Of a stretch of DNA of 64,000 nucleotides, positions 1-8,988 are shown one piece after another; the stretch's first letter is position 1; each line of letters opens with the position of its first letter. The position numbers were made by a program, and so were the translations under genes. The notes beneath the pieces were generated by a model. It saw only the letters and a list, made by a program, of their open reading frames with translations, ran no database searches and was not told the DNA's origin. Origin of the DNA: UBA7985 sp965661545 (GTDB lineage: Bacteria; Pseudomonadota; Alphaproteobacteria; UBA7985); NCBI GenBank assembly GCA_965661545.1, contig CBFIEF010000001.1, forward strand, positions 79,071-143,070, read 5' to 3'.

Positions 1-16
1 ACTCGCCTCATGGAGC

Positions 17-2824
17 TTATTCCTCGGTTTCGCCATCCACTGCGTCCACAGCTTCCCCATCGTCATCGTCCGAAGAGCCCGGATCGTCAAGACGGGCAAC
101 AGACACGATTTGTTCACCATCCGCCACACGGAAGATATAAACGCCTCGGGTCGAGCGCCCTGCGATCCGAATTTCATCAACCGATGTTCGAATGAGTGTG
201 CCGCCGTTGGTGACCAGCATCAGTTGGTCGCCGTCCTGTACTGGGAAGCTGGCGGCAACGGAGGTTGTTGCCGAGCCGGAGCGTCCCAAATCGATCGCTG
301 CTACGCCCTGATTGCCGCGACCCATGGTGCGGAACTCATAGGCGCTTGTGCGCTTGCCCAGTCCGTCTTCTGAGAGGGTCAGGATGAACTGTTCCGCCGC
401 CGCAAGCTGGGTCAGGCGTTCTTGTGACAAGCCGCCACCGCCAACATCCGTTCCGCTCGCGCCTTCTTCCTCTGCGCGCCGCATCGCGTTGGCGTGACGG
501 ACATAGGCGTCACGCTCCTCAGCCGTTGCCGTTACGTGGTTCAGAATGGCCATGGAGATCACACGATCGCCAGCGGACAAATTCATACCGCGCACGCCAG
601 TGGAGTCACGCCCCACAAAGACCCGCACATCCGTTACCGGGAAGCGAATGGCTTTACCGCCCTGCGCGGACAGCAGCACGTCCTGATCTTCCTGACAGAT
701 CGCCACGTTGACGAGGCTATCGCCCTCATCAAGCTTCATGGCGATTTTGCCGTTTGCTTTGACCGAGACGAAGTCGCTCAACCGGTTCCGGCGGATGCCG
801 CCGCTGGCGGTGGAGAACATGACAAACTGATCATCCGCCTGCTCTTCATCTTCAGGCAACGGCAGGAATGCGGTGATGGTCTCACCCTGTTCCAGCGGCA
901 GAATGTTGACCATCGCCTTACCGCGCGCTTGCGGTGTGCCTTCAGGCAGGCGCCAGACTTTGAGCTTATAAACCATGCCGCGTGAGGAGAAAAACAGCAC
1001 AGGCGTATGTGTGTTGCACACCATGACGTTGGCGACGAAATCTTCGTCACGCGTGGACATGCCCGAGCGGCCTTTACCGCCGCGTCGCTGCGCGCGATAG
1101 GTGTCCAGCCCGACGCGCTTGACGTAACCGCCGTGGCTGACCGTTACGACCATATCTTCGCGTGGGATCAGGTCTTCAATGTCGTAGTCGGCTTCGTAGT
1201 TTTCGATCGACGTTCGGCGATCGTCACCAAATTCCTCACCAACAGCAAGCAACTCGCTGCGCACCAAGCCCATCCGCAAATCACGGTTGGACAGGATTTC
1301 CAGGTATTCTTTGATCTTTGCCGCAAGTTCTTCGAGTTCGGAGGCGATTTTGTCCCGCTCCAAACCGGTCAGGCGAGAGAGCTGCAGCGCGAGGATGCCG
1401 CGTGCTTGTTCTTCGGACAGCTTGTAGGTGCCATCATCCGTGACACCGCGACCCGGCTCGTCCAGTAACTCGATCAGTGGGCGAATGTCTTCCGCTGGCC
1501 AAGCGCGCTCCATTAGCTCCAGACGCGCCGCCGTCGGGTCTGTGGAATTGCGGATCAGGGAGATGACATCATCGATGTTCGCAACCGCAACAGCCAGACC
1601 CACCAAAATGTGCGCCCGATCGCGGGCCTTGCCCAGCTCGAACGCCATCCGGCGCGTGATGACTTCTTCGCGGAAATTGACAAAGGCGCTGATGATCTGC
1701 TGCAAGTTCAGCATCTCAGGGCGGCCACCGTTAATCGCCAGAATGTTGCACCCGAAGGAGCTTTGCAGCGGCGTGTGCTTGAACAGCTGGTTAAGGACCA
1801 CTTCAGCTTGATGATCGCGCTTGATCTCGATCACCACGCGCATCCCTTGACGGTCGGATTCATCGTTGGCACTTGCAACGCCTTCAACGATCTTGTCTTT
1901 GGCCAGCTGGACAACACGCTCAACAAGGCGCGCTTTGTTTACCTGATAGGGCAGTTCGGTGACCACGATGGTTTCGCGGTCTTTGCGGTTTTCTTCGATG
2001 TGGGTCTTAGCCCGCATGATGACCGAACCACGTCCGGTGTGGTAGGCCGAGCGAATGCCTGAACGTCCTAGGATCATCGCGCCGGTCGGGAAGTCTGGAC
2101 CGGGGATGTGTTCCATCAACTCGTCGATGGTGATCGTCGGATTGTCGATGTAGGCCGCGCACGCGTTGATGACTTCGCGCAGGTTGTGCGGCGGAATGTT
2201 GGTTGCCATGCCCACGGCGATGCCGCCTGCGCCATTAACCAGCAGGTTCGGATAAGGCGCGGGCAGGACTTGTGGTTCCTGCTTGCTCTCGTCGTAGTTG
2301 GGTTGGAAATCGACGGTGTTCTTGTCGATGTCCTCGAGCAGGCCGGAGCCGAGTTTGGACAGGCGGGCTTCTGTGTAACGGTAGGCCGCTGGTGGATCGC
2401 CATCCATGGAGCCAAAGTTGCCTTGGCCGTCGATGAGCATGGCGCGCATGGAAAACGGCTGCGCCATTCGCACCATGGCGTCGTAAATCGCGCCATCGCC
2501 GTGTGGGTGGTAACCACCCATAACTTCACCAACGAGGTTCGCGGATTTGCGGTACGCGCGGTTCCACTCGTACCCGCCGGTTTTGGCGGTGTAGAGGATG
2601 CGGCGGTGTACGGGTTTCAGTCCATCGCGGACATCGGGAAGCGCACGGGAAACGATGACTGACATGGCGTAGTCCAAGTAGGACTTCCGCATTTCTGCAA
2701 CGAGAGAAACCGGTGCGATATCATCAGGCAGCGCGCTTGCGCTCAATCCGTTTTCGTCGTCATCGCCGCCGTTGCCGGAGGCTTCTGCACTCACTGGTGG
2801 AAGGTCGTCTTCGTTATCCGACAC
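17..2824 (-). CDS. gyrA: DNA gyrase subunit A
   Basis: Catalytic subunit of the type II topoisomerase that introduces negative supercoils with GyrB. The 935-residue product has the full breakage-reunion domain, with the active-site tyrosine at about Tyr150 in AYRYTE, and a C-terminal beta-pinwheel domain that contains the GyrA box QRRGGKG. Compared with E. coli it has a roughly 35-residue acidic N-terminal extension, an insertion in the C-terminal domain around the EERDAYVRHANAMRR segment, and an acidic tail. In the quinolone-resistance-determining segment (HPHGDGAIYD) the position equivalent to E. coli Ser83 is Gly111, while the Asp87 equivalent (Asp115) is kept. It lies downstream of ssb on the same strand, separated by a possible terminator, so it may have its own promoter. 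Confidence 0.98.
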   Translation of the reverse strand: MSDNEDDLPPVSAEASGNGGDDDENGLSASALPDDIAPVSLVAEMRKSYLDYAMSVIVSRALPDVRDGLKPVHRRILYTAKTGGYEWNRAYRKSANLVGEVMGGYHPHGDGAIYDAMVRMAQPFSMRAMLIDGQGNFGSMDGDPPAAYRYTEARLSKLGSGLLEDIDKNTVDFQPNYDESKQEPQVLPAPYPNLLVNGAGGIAVGMATNIPPHNLREVINACAAYIDNPTITIDELMEHIPGPDFPTGAMILGRSGIRSAYHTGRGSVIMRAKTHIEENRKDRETIVVTELPYQVNKARLVERVVQLAKDKIVEGVASANDESDRQGMRVVIEIKRDHQAEVVLNQLFKHTPLQSSFGCNILAINGGRPEMLNLQQIISAFVNFREEVITRRMAFELGKARDRAHILVGLAVAVANIDDVISLIRNSTDPTAARLELMERAWPAEDIRPLIELLDEPGRGVTDDGTYKLSEEQARGILALQLSRLTGLERDKIASELEELAAKIKEYLEILSNRDLRMGLVRSELLAVGEEFGDDRRTSIENYEADYDIEDLIPREDMVVTVSHGGYVKRVGLDTYRAQRRGGKGRSGMSTRDEDFVANVMVCNTHTPVLFFSSRGMVYKLKVWRLPEGTPQARGKAMVNILPLEQGETITAFLPLPEDEEQADDQFVMFSTASGGIRRNRLSDFVSVKANGKIAMKLDEGDSLVNVAICQEDQDVLLSAQGGKAIRFPVTDVRVFVGRDSTGVRGMNLSAGDRVISMAILNHVTATAEERDAYVRHANAMRRAEEEGASGTDVGGGGLSQERLTQLAAAEQFILTLSEDGLGKRTSAYEFRTMGRGNQGVAAIDLGRSGSATTSVAASFPVQDGDQLMLVTNGGTLIRTSVDEIRIAGRSTRGVYIFRVADGEQIVSVARLDDPGSSDDDDGEAVDAVDGETEE

Positions 2825-2885
2825 TGTACACTCCGGGTCGTGGAAAGGAGCGGTTTAACGCCCCGTTTTACTGCCGGACTGAGAC

Positions 2886-2928
2886 CCAAAAAATTGGGGT
2901 CAGGCGGCCAAGATTAGAACCGCCTAAC
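2886..2928 (-). terminator. possible terminator after ssb
   Basis: On the minus strand an 8-bp stem (arms at 2920-2927 and 2900-2907, one G-T pair) with a 12-nt loop is followed, after about six bases, by a run of six T. It sits between ssb and gyrA. The gap between stem and T-run is longer than usual, so this is only moderately supported. Confidence 0.4.
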
Positions 2929-2986
2929 ACTAGGAAATTATGCGTCGTGAAGCAAGGGAAACCACCCCTGCATCCAAGGCTGTCTT

Positions 2987-3565
2987 TTAGAACGGAATGT
3001 CGTCGTCGAAGTCGTTTCCACCGCCGGACGAACCGCCACCAAAACTGCTCGATCCGCTGCTGGATCCGCCGCCTGAACCGCCGCCAAATCCGCCGCCGCC
3101 AGAACCGCCAGAGCCACCGCCAAAGCCGCCGCCGGACGAACTGCCGCCGCCGCCGCCGCCGCCGCCGCCGAAGTTACTATCGCCACCGAAGTCGCCACCG
3201 CCACCGCCGCCGCCTTCGCCGCGACCGCCGATCATCTGCAGCTCTCCACGGAACTGGCTGAGGACAATCTCAGTGGTGTACTTGTCGTTGCCTTCCTGAT
3301 CCTGCCACTTGCGTGTCTGGAGCTGACCTTCGATGTAGACTTGGCGACCGCGCTGCAAGTAGCGCTCCGCCACGTCGGCCAAACGCTCGTTAAAAATCAC
3401 CACGCGATGCCATTCGGTCTTCTCGCGCTGCTCCCCGCTTCCACGGTCACGCCAGCGCTCAGACGTGGCGATGGAAAGCTGAACGACTTTGCTGCCGTTG
3501 TTGGTGGTACGGACCTCTGGATCGCGGCCAAGGTTGCCGACCAGAATGACTTTGTTAACGCTCAT
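2987..3565 (-). CDS. ssb: single-stranded DNA-binding protein
   Basis: Binds single-stranded DNA during replication, repair and recombination. Residues 1 to about 110 form the OB fold, beginning MSVNKVILVGNLGRDPEVR. A long glycine/serine-rich linker follows, and the acidic tip DFDDDIPF is the standard docking tail for partner proteins. The product is 192 residues. An upstream in-frame TTG would add three residues, but the ATG at 3565 gives the conserved SSB start. The glycine linker is low-complexity DNA and creates long spurious proline-rich frames on the other strand. ssb followed by gyrA is a common alphaproteobacterial arrangement. Confidence 0.97.
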   Translation of the reverse strand: MSVNKVILVGNLGRDPEVRTTNNGSKVVQLSIATSERWRDRGSGEQREKTEWHRVVIFNERLADVAERYLQRGRQVYIEGQLQTRKWQDQEGNDKYTTEIVLSQFRGELQMIGGRGEGGGGGGGDFGGDSNFGGGGGGGGGSSSGGGFGGGSGGSGGGGFGGGSGGGSSSGSSSFGGGSSGGGNDFDDDIPF

Positions 3566-3698
3566 TTTTACCAAGCTTTCGTAAATCTGTTATACGCCGG
3601 TTCTAAGGACGTAACTGCACAAGAGCAATAACCGGGCTTGTGCATAACCTGCAAGAACAATATACGAACATTCGCATAAGGCAAAAGGAAGCGAAGAG

Positions 3699-4409
3699 AT
3701 GGATATGACGGGGGTCAAAGGGCTGCTTTTTGACAAGGATGGAACTTTGCTGGACCTGCACGGTACGTGGGGCGTCGTTCTGAATGATTTGATCTGGTAT
3801 TCTGCTGGTGAAGGCGAGCAGCGGGTCGCTGAAGACCTCGCACGGATTGGCGGCTATAACTTGGCCACACAGAAATTCACGCCGGACAGCCAGTTGGCTC
3901 AGGGCGACTGGGGATCGATCTTTCAAGCGTGGCAGGAGCGGCTGGGGCCAGAGCAGGGCAAGCGCATGGTCACCTTCCTTGAAGACATGCGCACGGGTAA
4001 GCGCACGCGTCAGTCCGTCGCCTTGGGCAACATCCGGCCCACGATACAGGCACTGGCCGAAGCAGGTTTCGTAATGGGCATCGCGACCAACGATTCGGAG
4101 GCCGCAGCTCGGCGCGATATGGAAGGTCTGGACGTGACAGAATTCTGCACCGTGATCTATGGCCACGACAGCCACGGCAGCAAGCCGGGGCCAGAAATGA
4201 TGACTGCCTTTTGCGCTGAAACCGGCCTGAAGCCGGGGCAGGTAACGATGGTGGGTGACACCATGACGGACCTGAACTTCGCCCGAAACGCGGGCGCGCA
4301 TTCTTGCATTGGGGTGATCGAAGACAGCTACGTCGATCCGCGCTTCCGCGCCGGTGTCGATGTTCGGATCGAGCACGTGCGCGAAATTCCGACTTTGCTG
4401 GGCGTTTGA
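3699..4409 (+). CDS. HAD-superfamily hydrolase, phosphoglycolate phosphatase-like
   Basis: A 236-residue cytoplasmic haloacid-dehalogenase phosphatase. Motif I is DKDGTLLD, with the nucleophile at Asp12 and the general acid at Asp14. Motif II is the IATND segment near residue 131. Motif III is GDTMTDLNFARNAG near residue 187. The helical cap between motifs I and II is the type seen in Gph phosphatases, so 2-phosphoglycolate or another small phosphomonoester is the likely substrate, but the sequence does not fix it. It is divergent from ssb and convergent with the gene ending at 4483. A purine-rich AAGGAAGCGAAGAG precedes the ATG. Confidence 0.85.
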   Translation: MDMTGVKGLLFDKDGTLLDLHGTWGVVLNDLIWYSAGEGEQRVAEDLARIGGYNLATQKFTPDSQLAQGDWGSIFQAWQERLGPEQGKRMVTFLEDMRTGKRTRQSVALGNIRPTIQALAEAGFVMGIATNDSEAAARRDMEGLDVTEFCTVIYGHDSHGSKPGPEMMTAFCAETGLKPGQVTMVGDTMTDLNFARNAGAHSCIGVIEDSYVDPRFRAGVDVRIEHVREIPTLLGV

Positions 4410-4482
4410 GCGCCGGGGCTGACACAAGCAATCAGCAGCGCCGTTACGCTAGGCCTTTGTGTGTCATCAAGAACCCGCGGGA

Positions 4483-5850
4483 TTAGCCGTCGTCGGCGTC
4501 TAACAGGCTCACACGGCTGCTTTCGGCGTTGATCCATGCTTGCAGCGTGATGATCCAGCGCTCGTGCAGCTCGTCGCTGGACAGCGCGGCTTTCCACGCA
4601 TCAACGGCTAGGGGCGTGTTGCCCCGCGCTTCTTCCAACAGGCCTTGGACCACGCGCAGTTCGGGGGTCATGCCGTGCAGGTGGGTCATGTACATTGTGA
4701 TGTCTTCATCCAGCACGATGTTGATATGGCCCAGCCCGGTGAAGCTATCGAGGTAGAGAACCTGACGGATCTCGGCGACGATCTCTTCGAGCGTAAACGC
4801 GGAACGCAGAAATTCGCCGTTCTTGCGCTGCTCGGAGGCGAGGTAAGAACCGGAGAGAATGGCATTGTAGAAGTCGGTGACGTTTGAGGTCTCGCGGTTG
4901 AAACCACAGCTGCGCGCCATGCGGCTCCAGCCCATTTTGCGGGCGGAGCGGCGCGAGTCTGCGAACTTGCCACACAGCAATAGGGTCCAGCTTGCGAAGC
5001 GCACGCCAGTTGTCTCGGCTTCGGCCTTGGCGGTGTAGCGTTCTTGCTCCATCAACCGGTCACGCACGCCTTGCAGCAGGCCCTGACAGTGGGCGGCTTG
5101 GGCGGTTGGGGTCTCGAGGAACAGCAATTTGGTAATGTTGGTTGGCTTGGTCTGGTCGTAATCCTGCTGCAACCGGCGGGCGAGGTCATCGCGGCCTGCG
5201 CGCATGGCGGCGGTGATCGGCCAGTCGAGGAAATCAGATCCAAAAGCGGTTTCAGCAAAGCTCATGAACTTCTGAATGTCGCCGACCAGAAATTCTGCCT
5301 TGGGGTAGTAATCCAGCTCCAGCCGCTGCGGCGCTAGACCGCGCGGGACCAGCGCTTCGCCGAACCAGAGATTGCCGTAATACTGATCTTCGAGGCTGAA
5401 GTAGCGTGTAACGAGGCGAACCAACTCTTGGATGTCTGGACGGGCCAAGACAGCATCGGGAACAGCATCGAGCGAGAATTTGCCCAGTTCCTCATTCATG
5501 TTCGAGAACGCCACGGACGCGCGGACGATGTCGGCGATGCCTGACATCACTTCTGGCTCTTCAGTGGCGGTTCCCATCACCGACAGCAGATGGTTGGACA
5601 GGTCTTGCCGGTAGAATGTCCCACACAGGCGCAGCTCTTCTTGCAAATCTCGGGCAGCGCGAATGCTGTCCCAATCTTCGCTCCAATTGTCCGAAAGTTC
5701 GGCAGCGCTGGTGAAGGTTAGCATCATATCGAGGAAGATGCGGCGGTAGGGATCTTGCGGGTCGAATGCCTGTGCCTGGGCCAAAGTGGTCCAGCCGGTT
5801 AGGGCCAGAGCCATCCCAGTCAGCAGCGCTTTGATCGGTTTTTTCAGCAT
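4483..5850 (-). CDS. exported protein of unknown family, last gene of the MoxR/VWA operon
   Basis: I do not recognise the family. The 455-residue product begins with a signal peptide (hydrophobic core LLTGMALALTGWTTLAQAQA), so it should act in the periplasm. The rest is mostly helical with no clear catalytic motif, and cysteines are sparse. A GGAGG lies eight bases before the ATG at 5850; an in-frame TTG three bases upstream is less likely. It starts directly after the stop of the large VWA protein gene (TGATTGATG), so the two are probably translationally coupled. The position at the end of a MoxR-DUF58-VWA operon suggests it is an exported partner or substrate of that system (inference). Confidence 0.8.
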   Translation of the reverse strand: MLKKPIKALLTGMALALTGWTTLAQAQAFDPQDPYRRIFLDMMLTFTSAAELSDNWSEDWDSIRAARDLQEELRLCGTFYRQDLSNHLLSVMGTATEEPEVMSGIADIVRASVAFSNMNEELGKFSLDAVPDAVLARPDIQELVRLVTRYFSLEDQYYGNLWFGEALVPRGLAPQRLELDYYPKAEFLVGDIQKFMSFAETAFGSDFLDWPITAAMRAGRDDLARRLQQDYDQTKPTNITKLLFLETPTAQAAHCQGLLQGVRDRLMEQERYTAKAEAETTGVRFASWTLLLCGKFADSRRSARKMGWSRMARSCGFNRETSNVTDFYNAILSGSYLASEQRKNGEFLRSAFTLEEIVAEIRQVLYLDSFTGLGHINIVLDEDITMYMTHLHGMTPELRVVQGLLEEARGNTPLAVDAWKAALSSDELHERWIITLQAWINAESSRVSLLDADDG

Positions 5851-5853
5851 CAA

Positions 5854-8800
5854 TCAGACCTCCGCTTCAGACAGATATTCGCGGATCAAGTAGTCCGCGA
5901 TAATGGCGATGAGCAGCAGCAGGACAAGGATCCATGTCAGATCCCAAACCCGCTCTTTGGTGCCGCTTTGATCCAGTTGGACCAACGAGGACGGCACCTG
6001 CAGGTTGCTCGGGTCTAGCACGACCCCGCCGCTGGCTTTCGCGATGGCGCGCAAGGCGGATAGATTGGCACCGGAATCCAGCGCCAACGGCTCTGTAGCG
6101 AGGTGCAAGAAAGCAGGATAGACCACGCCGGATTTCGTGAAACTCCGCCCGCGACCCTGGCGGTCTGTGCCGTCACCGCTGATCACCAGCTCGAAAGCTT
6201 CCGGCAGATCCCGAATGCTGCCCAAATTGCCGGTCCAACGCGCCTCCGAGCCCGTCAGCTCAAACTGAGCCAGCAAATCACCACGCGTGGAAGGCTCAAT
6301 GTCGGTGTTGCCAGTTGCTGCTTCTGCTTCTGGTTTTGGTTCTGTGTGGCCGTAAAGCTCCACGGAAAAGCCGGTTGGGGCAAAGGGGTCGATGGACTGG
6401 TGATTCAGTGTCAGCAGAACTTCGTTCCGTCCATCCCGTGTCAGCGACAGTTCAATCGCATCGCGGGGGCTGGTTCGCGTGGCCCATGCAAAGGCGCGGG
6501 CAAGGGCGACTTGGAAGATCGCACTGTTGGTCAGCGAGCCGTCTGCGCCACCATCGCGCAGGGATGTCCCAAGCGCAGAAACCCGGCCCCCGACCGCTGC
6601 GCGCTCAATGAACCCTTCGGCGGTGCTGGACGGTTCCCGCTGGAGCACCCAGTCGGTCCATATGGCCAAATCAAGCGCACGGCCCTGTTCAGGCTGATAG
6701 TCTTGCTGGCCCAGAATAAAGCGAGCTTCGTCGCGAGCAGAAAGAACCGAGTAGCCGTTGATCGCGCCCAAGCCCATTTCCTGTGCGGGTAAGTCGTTCA
6801 AGAAGCGGTGGCGCGCGTTGAATTGCGGGTCGTCAATCCGCTCGTCCTTGTAGCTCGTCATCCGCCGCGCCAACTGTCCGATGGGAATTTGAAACCGGTC
6901 GAGATAAGCGATTCCGCCGCCGGCTTCAGCGACGCTGTACAGGTTGTTAAACCCTTCGGAAGCGATGCCCGCGCGCTGGCGCAAGGTGGCGTCTCGGCTG
7001 TTCAATACTTCGTAAATATCAGGCAGGGACGTGTCACCATACGCCATTGCGATACCGTTGATGATGAAGTCATCTTCGCTGTTCAAACGCGCAGCCAAAG
7101 CTGGCGCTGTGTCGCGCTGGAAGATGCCGTCTTCGTCAACTTTCCACGACAGATAAGCGCCTGTATCCGGATCGCCACCGTCGGCAACGATCAGAACCCG
7201 GCGCTCGTCTGGCAGCTCAAAACCGGCTTCTTCGGCCATCACCAGTGAGCGACGAGTTTCGAAGAGGGCGTCGTAAATATCGATTCCTTCGGGCTGTAGC
7301 CCCAGCAGGCGACGACGCTCGAATTCGTCGGCCAACTGGCTCAGGGAGTCACGGATCTGTTTTTCGAGATCTTCGACGCCTTGAAAGGTATCCAGCGGCA
7401 CCAGCTCGTGCACTTCGTCAGAGAAGCCAAAAATACGCACCAGTGAGCCTTCGGACAGCGGCGCGAAGCTCTCGACGATATAACGAACGGCCCGGTCCAA
7501 CGTGTCTTCTTCGTAAAACAAGGACGCTGAGACGTCGAGGATGCCGACGGCAAGCAGCTTTGGGTCACCGGATGAGCCCTTGGGCTCTACATTCACCGGT
7601 AGCACCCGCGCCACTGGCGTCGCAGCGTAGCCTTTGACGCCGTATGTCTCGTCACCGCCAGCAACAAACAAACCCCCGCCGCGCTGCACGAAATCTTCGA
7701 TTTCGCCAAGAATCGCCTGCTGGGTCATGCCGTCACCAATTTCGCCGGGGGCAAAGTCGGTCATCAGGATCAGATCGTAGTCGAACAGGTCCAGCGGATC
7801 GGTGGAATCAACGCCTGTCCGCCGAGGCAGATCGCTGGGCACCACACGGTCGATGTTCGAGTTGAGCTCTTCGATGATCGTCTCGATCAGAGAAATCGGC
7901 GCAGCACCGCCGTCGAGCCACAGCACTTGAGGCGTGGACATGGTTGGGACCATGCGCGACTGGACCGTATCGGGCAGGCGCGGCTGGGCGAAGCGGCTGT
8001 CGGGGACCGGCTCGGGGTCGTTGTCGAGCTTGACCGTCATCTGCACAAACGAGCCTTCGCCTTCCTGATCGAGGATCAGCGGCGTACACGATACGGTTTC
8101 TACCAGCTCATCAATAATGATCGCAGCCGTTCCTGCCGGATCACCGTCCAAGCAGGTAAAGCGGAACAAGTCTTGCACTTTGTCGCCCTGGAGCGCGCCA
8201 AGGTAGGCAACGCGCTGCTCGGCTTGCTGGCTGATGGCAAGGTCGATGGGCGTGGCAACCAAAGGCTCTTCCAGATCCCCCTGACTGAGCAGCGATAACC
8301 CTTGGTCATCACCAATGATAAAGCGGGGATCGTCCGGGTTGGCGAGGCGGTGAGAGGGCCGACCCTGCTGCGGCACCACCAGCACGGGGACGCTGCCCCC
8401 GGCGAGAAGCTGCAACACTTGAGTGATCTGGGCGTCGTCGGGTGCCCCTTGGCGCGTGGTGAGGCCGTCGGTCAGCAGGACGATTGCTTGTGCCGGCGCA
8501 CCTGCGCCGGTGGCGAGCGTTTCTGCGACAACAGCCGACAAGTCGGTTGAAGCGCCGCCAATGTCATTCAATGCGCTGGACGCGCTGCTGAAAGAACTGA
8601 CTGTGCGGCTGCCTTGGGCGAAGACGCGGCGGTGAACGTCAGCTGGAACGCCCAAGCCCCGAACGATATCTGCGGTCAGGCGATCGGCGTCGGACAAGTA
8701 GTCACCGACTTGCGGTGCGTCCGCGTGGACGAGGCTTTCGGACAGATCGAGCAGGACATCAACGCGGGCCTTGCTTGTCGCTGGAACAGTCTGCCGGTAT

Positions 8801-8988
8801 TCGGTCACGCCGAGCCACAGCAGCCCAATCAGGCCCACGCTCAGCCCGCGCAACACCAGACTGGTGACGAGAACCGACAGGCGCTGGTTCCGCTCGATCC
8901 CTGATAGTCGGTCCAGCAGCCGCCGGATGAGCGGGGCGAGCCAGAACAGCAGGCCAGCGAGGACAAGGGCGATCATCAGCAAACTCAT
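5854..8988 (-). CDS. large membrane protein with two von Willebrand A-like domains and a glutamine-amidotransferase-like fold
   Basis: A 1044-residue inner-membrane protein. Two N-terminal membrane segments (residues about 2-20 and 40-60) precede a first VWA-like region with the MIDAS motif DLSES at 81-85. Around residues 400-460 is an amidotransferase-like segment (FVQRGGGLFVAGGDETYG), without an obvious catalytic triad. A second VWA domain starts near residue 480 (ILDVSASLFYEEDT). A single C-terminal membrane helix (WILVLLLLIAIIADYLI) anchors the end. Most of the chain should be periplasmic. It overlaps the preceding BatA/VWA gene by four bases (ATGA), a sign of coupled translation. VWA proteins encoded with MoxR ATPases are thought to be remodelled by them; the exact role here is unknown. 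Confidence 0.85.
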   Translation of the reverse strand: MSLLMIALVLAGLLFWLAPLIRRLLDRLSGIERNQRLSVLVTSLVLRGLSVGLIGLLWLGVTEYRQTVPATSKARVDVLLDLSESLVHADAPQVGDYLSDADRLTADIVRGLGVPADVHRRVFAQGSRTVSSFSSASSALNDIGGASTDLSAVVAETLATGAGAPAQAIVLLTDGLTTRQGAPDDAQITQVLQLLAGGSVPVLVVPQQGRPSHRLANPDDPRFIIGDDQGLSLLSQGDLEEPLVATPIDLAISQQAEQRVAYLGALQGDKVQDLFRFTCLDGDPAGTAAIIIDELVETVSCTPLILDQEGEGSFVQMTVKLDNDPEPVPDSRFAQPRLPDTVQSRMVPTMSTPQVLWLDGGAAPISLIETIIEELNSNIDRVVPSDLPRRTGVDSTDPLDLFDYDLILMTDFAPGEIGDGMTQQAILGEIEDFVQRGGGLFVAGGDETYGVKGYAATPVARVLPVNVEPKGSSGDPKLLAVGILDVSASLFYEEDTLDRAVRYIVESFAPLSEGSLVRIFGFSDEVHELVPLDTFQGVEDLEKQIRDSLSQLADEFERRRLLGLQPEGIDIYDALFETRRSLVMAEEAGFELPDERRVLIVADGGDPDTGAYLSWKVDEDGIFQRDTAPALAARLNSEDDFIINGIAMAYGDTSLPDIYEVLNSRDATLRQRAGIASEGFNNLYSVAEAGGGIAYLDRFQIPIGQLARRMTSYKDERIDDPQFNARHRFLNDLPAQEMGLGAINGYSVLSARDEARFILGQQDYQPEQGRALDLAIWTDWVLQREPSSTAEGFIERAAVGGRVSALGTSLRDGGADGSLTNSAIFQVALARAFAWATRTSPRDAIELSLTRDGRNEVLLTLNHQSIDPFAPTGFSVELYGHTEPKPEAEAATGNTDIEPSTRGDLLAQFELTGSEARWTGNLGSIRDLPEAFELVISGDGTDRQGRGRSFTKSGVVYPAFLHLATEPLALDSGANLSALRAIAKASGGVVLDPSNLQVPSSLVQLDQSGTKERVWDLTWILVLLLLIAIIADYLIREYLSEAEV

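Noticed and set aside
2997..3299. Proline-rich frame opposite the ssb linker
   Set aside because: It is the complement of the glycine-rich codons of SSB.
3603..4427. 274-residue frame antisense to the HAD phosphatase gene
   Set aside because: The phosphatase has all its motifs; the antisense product has none.
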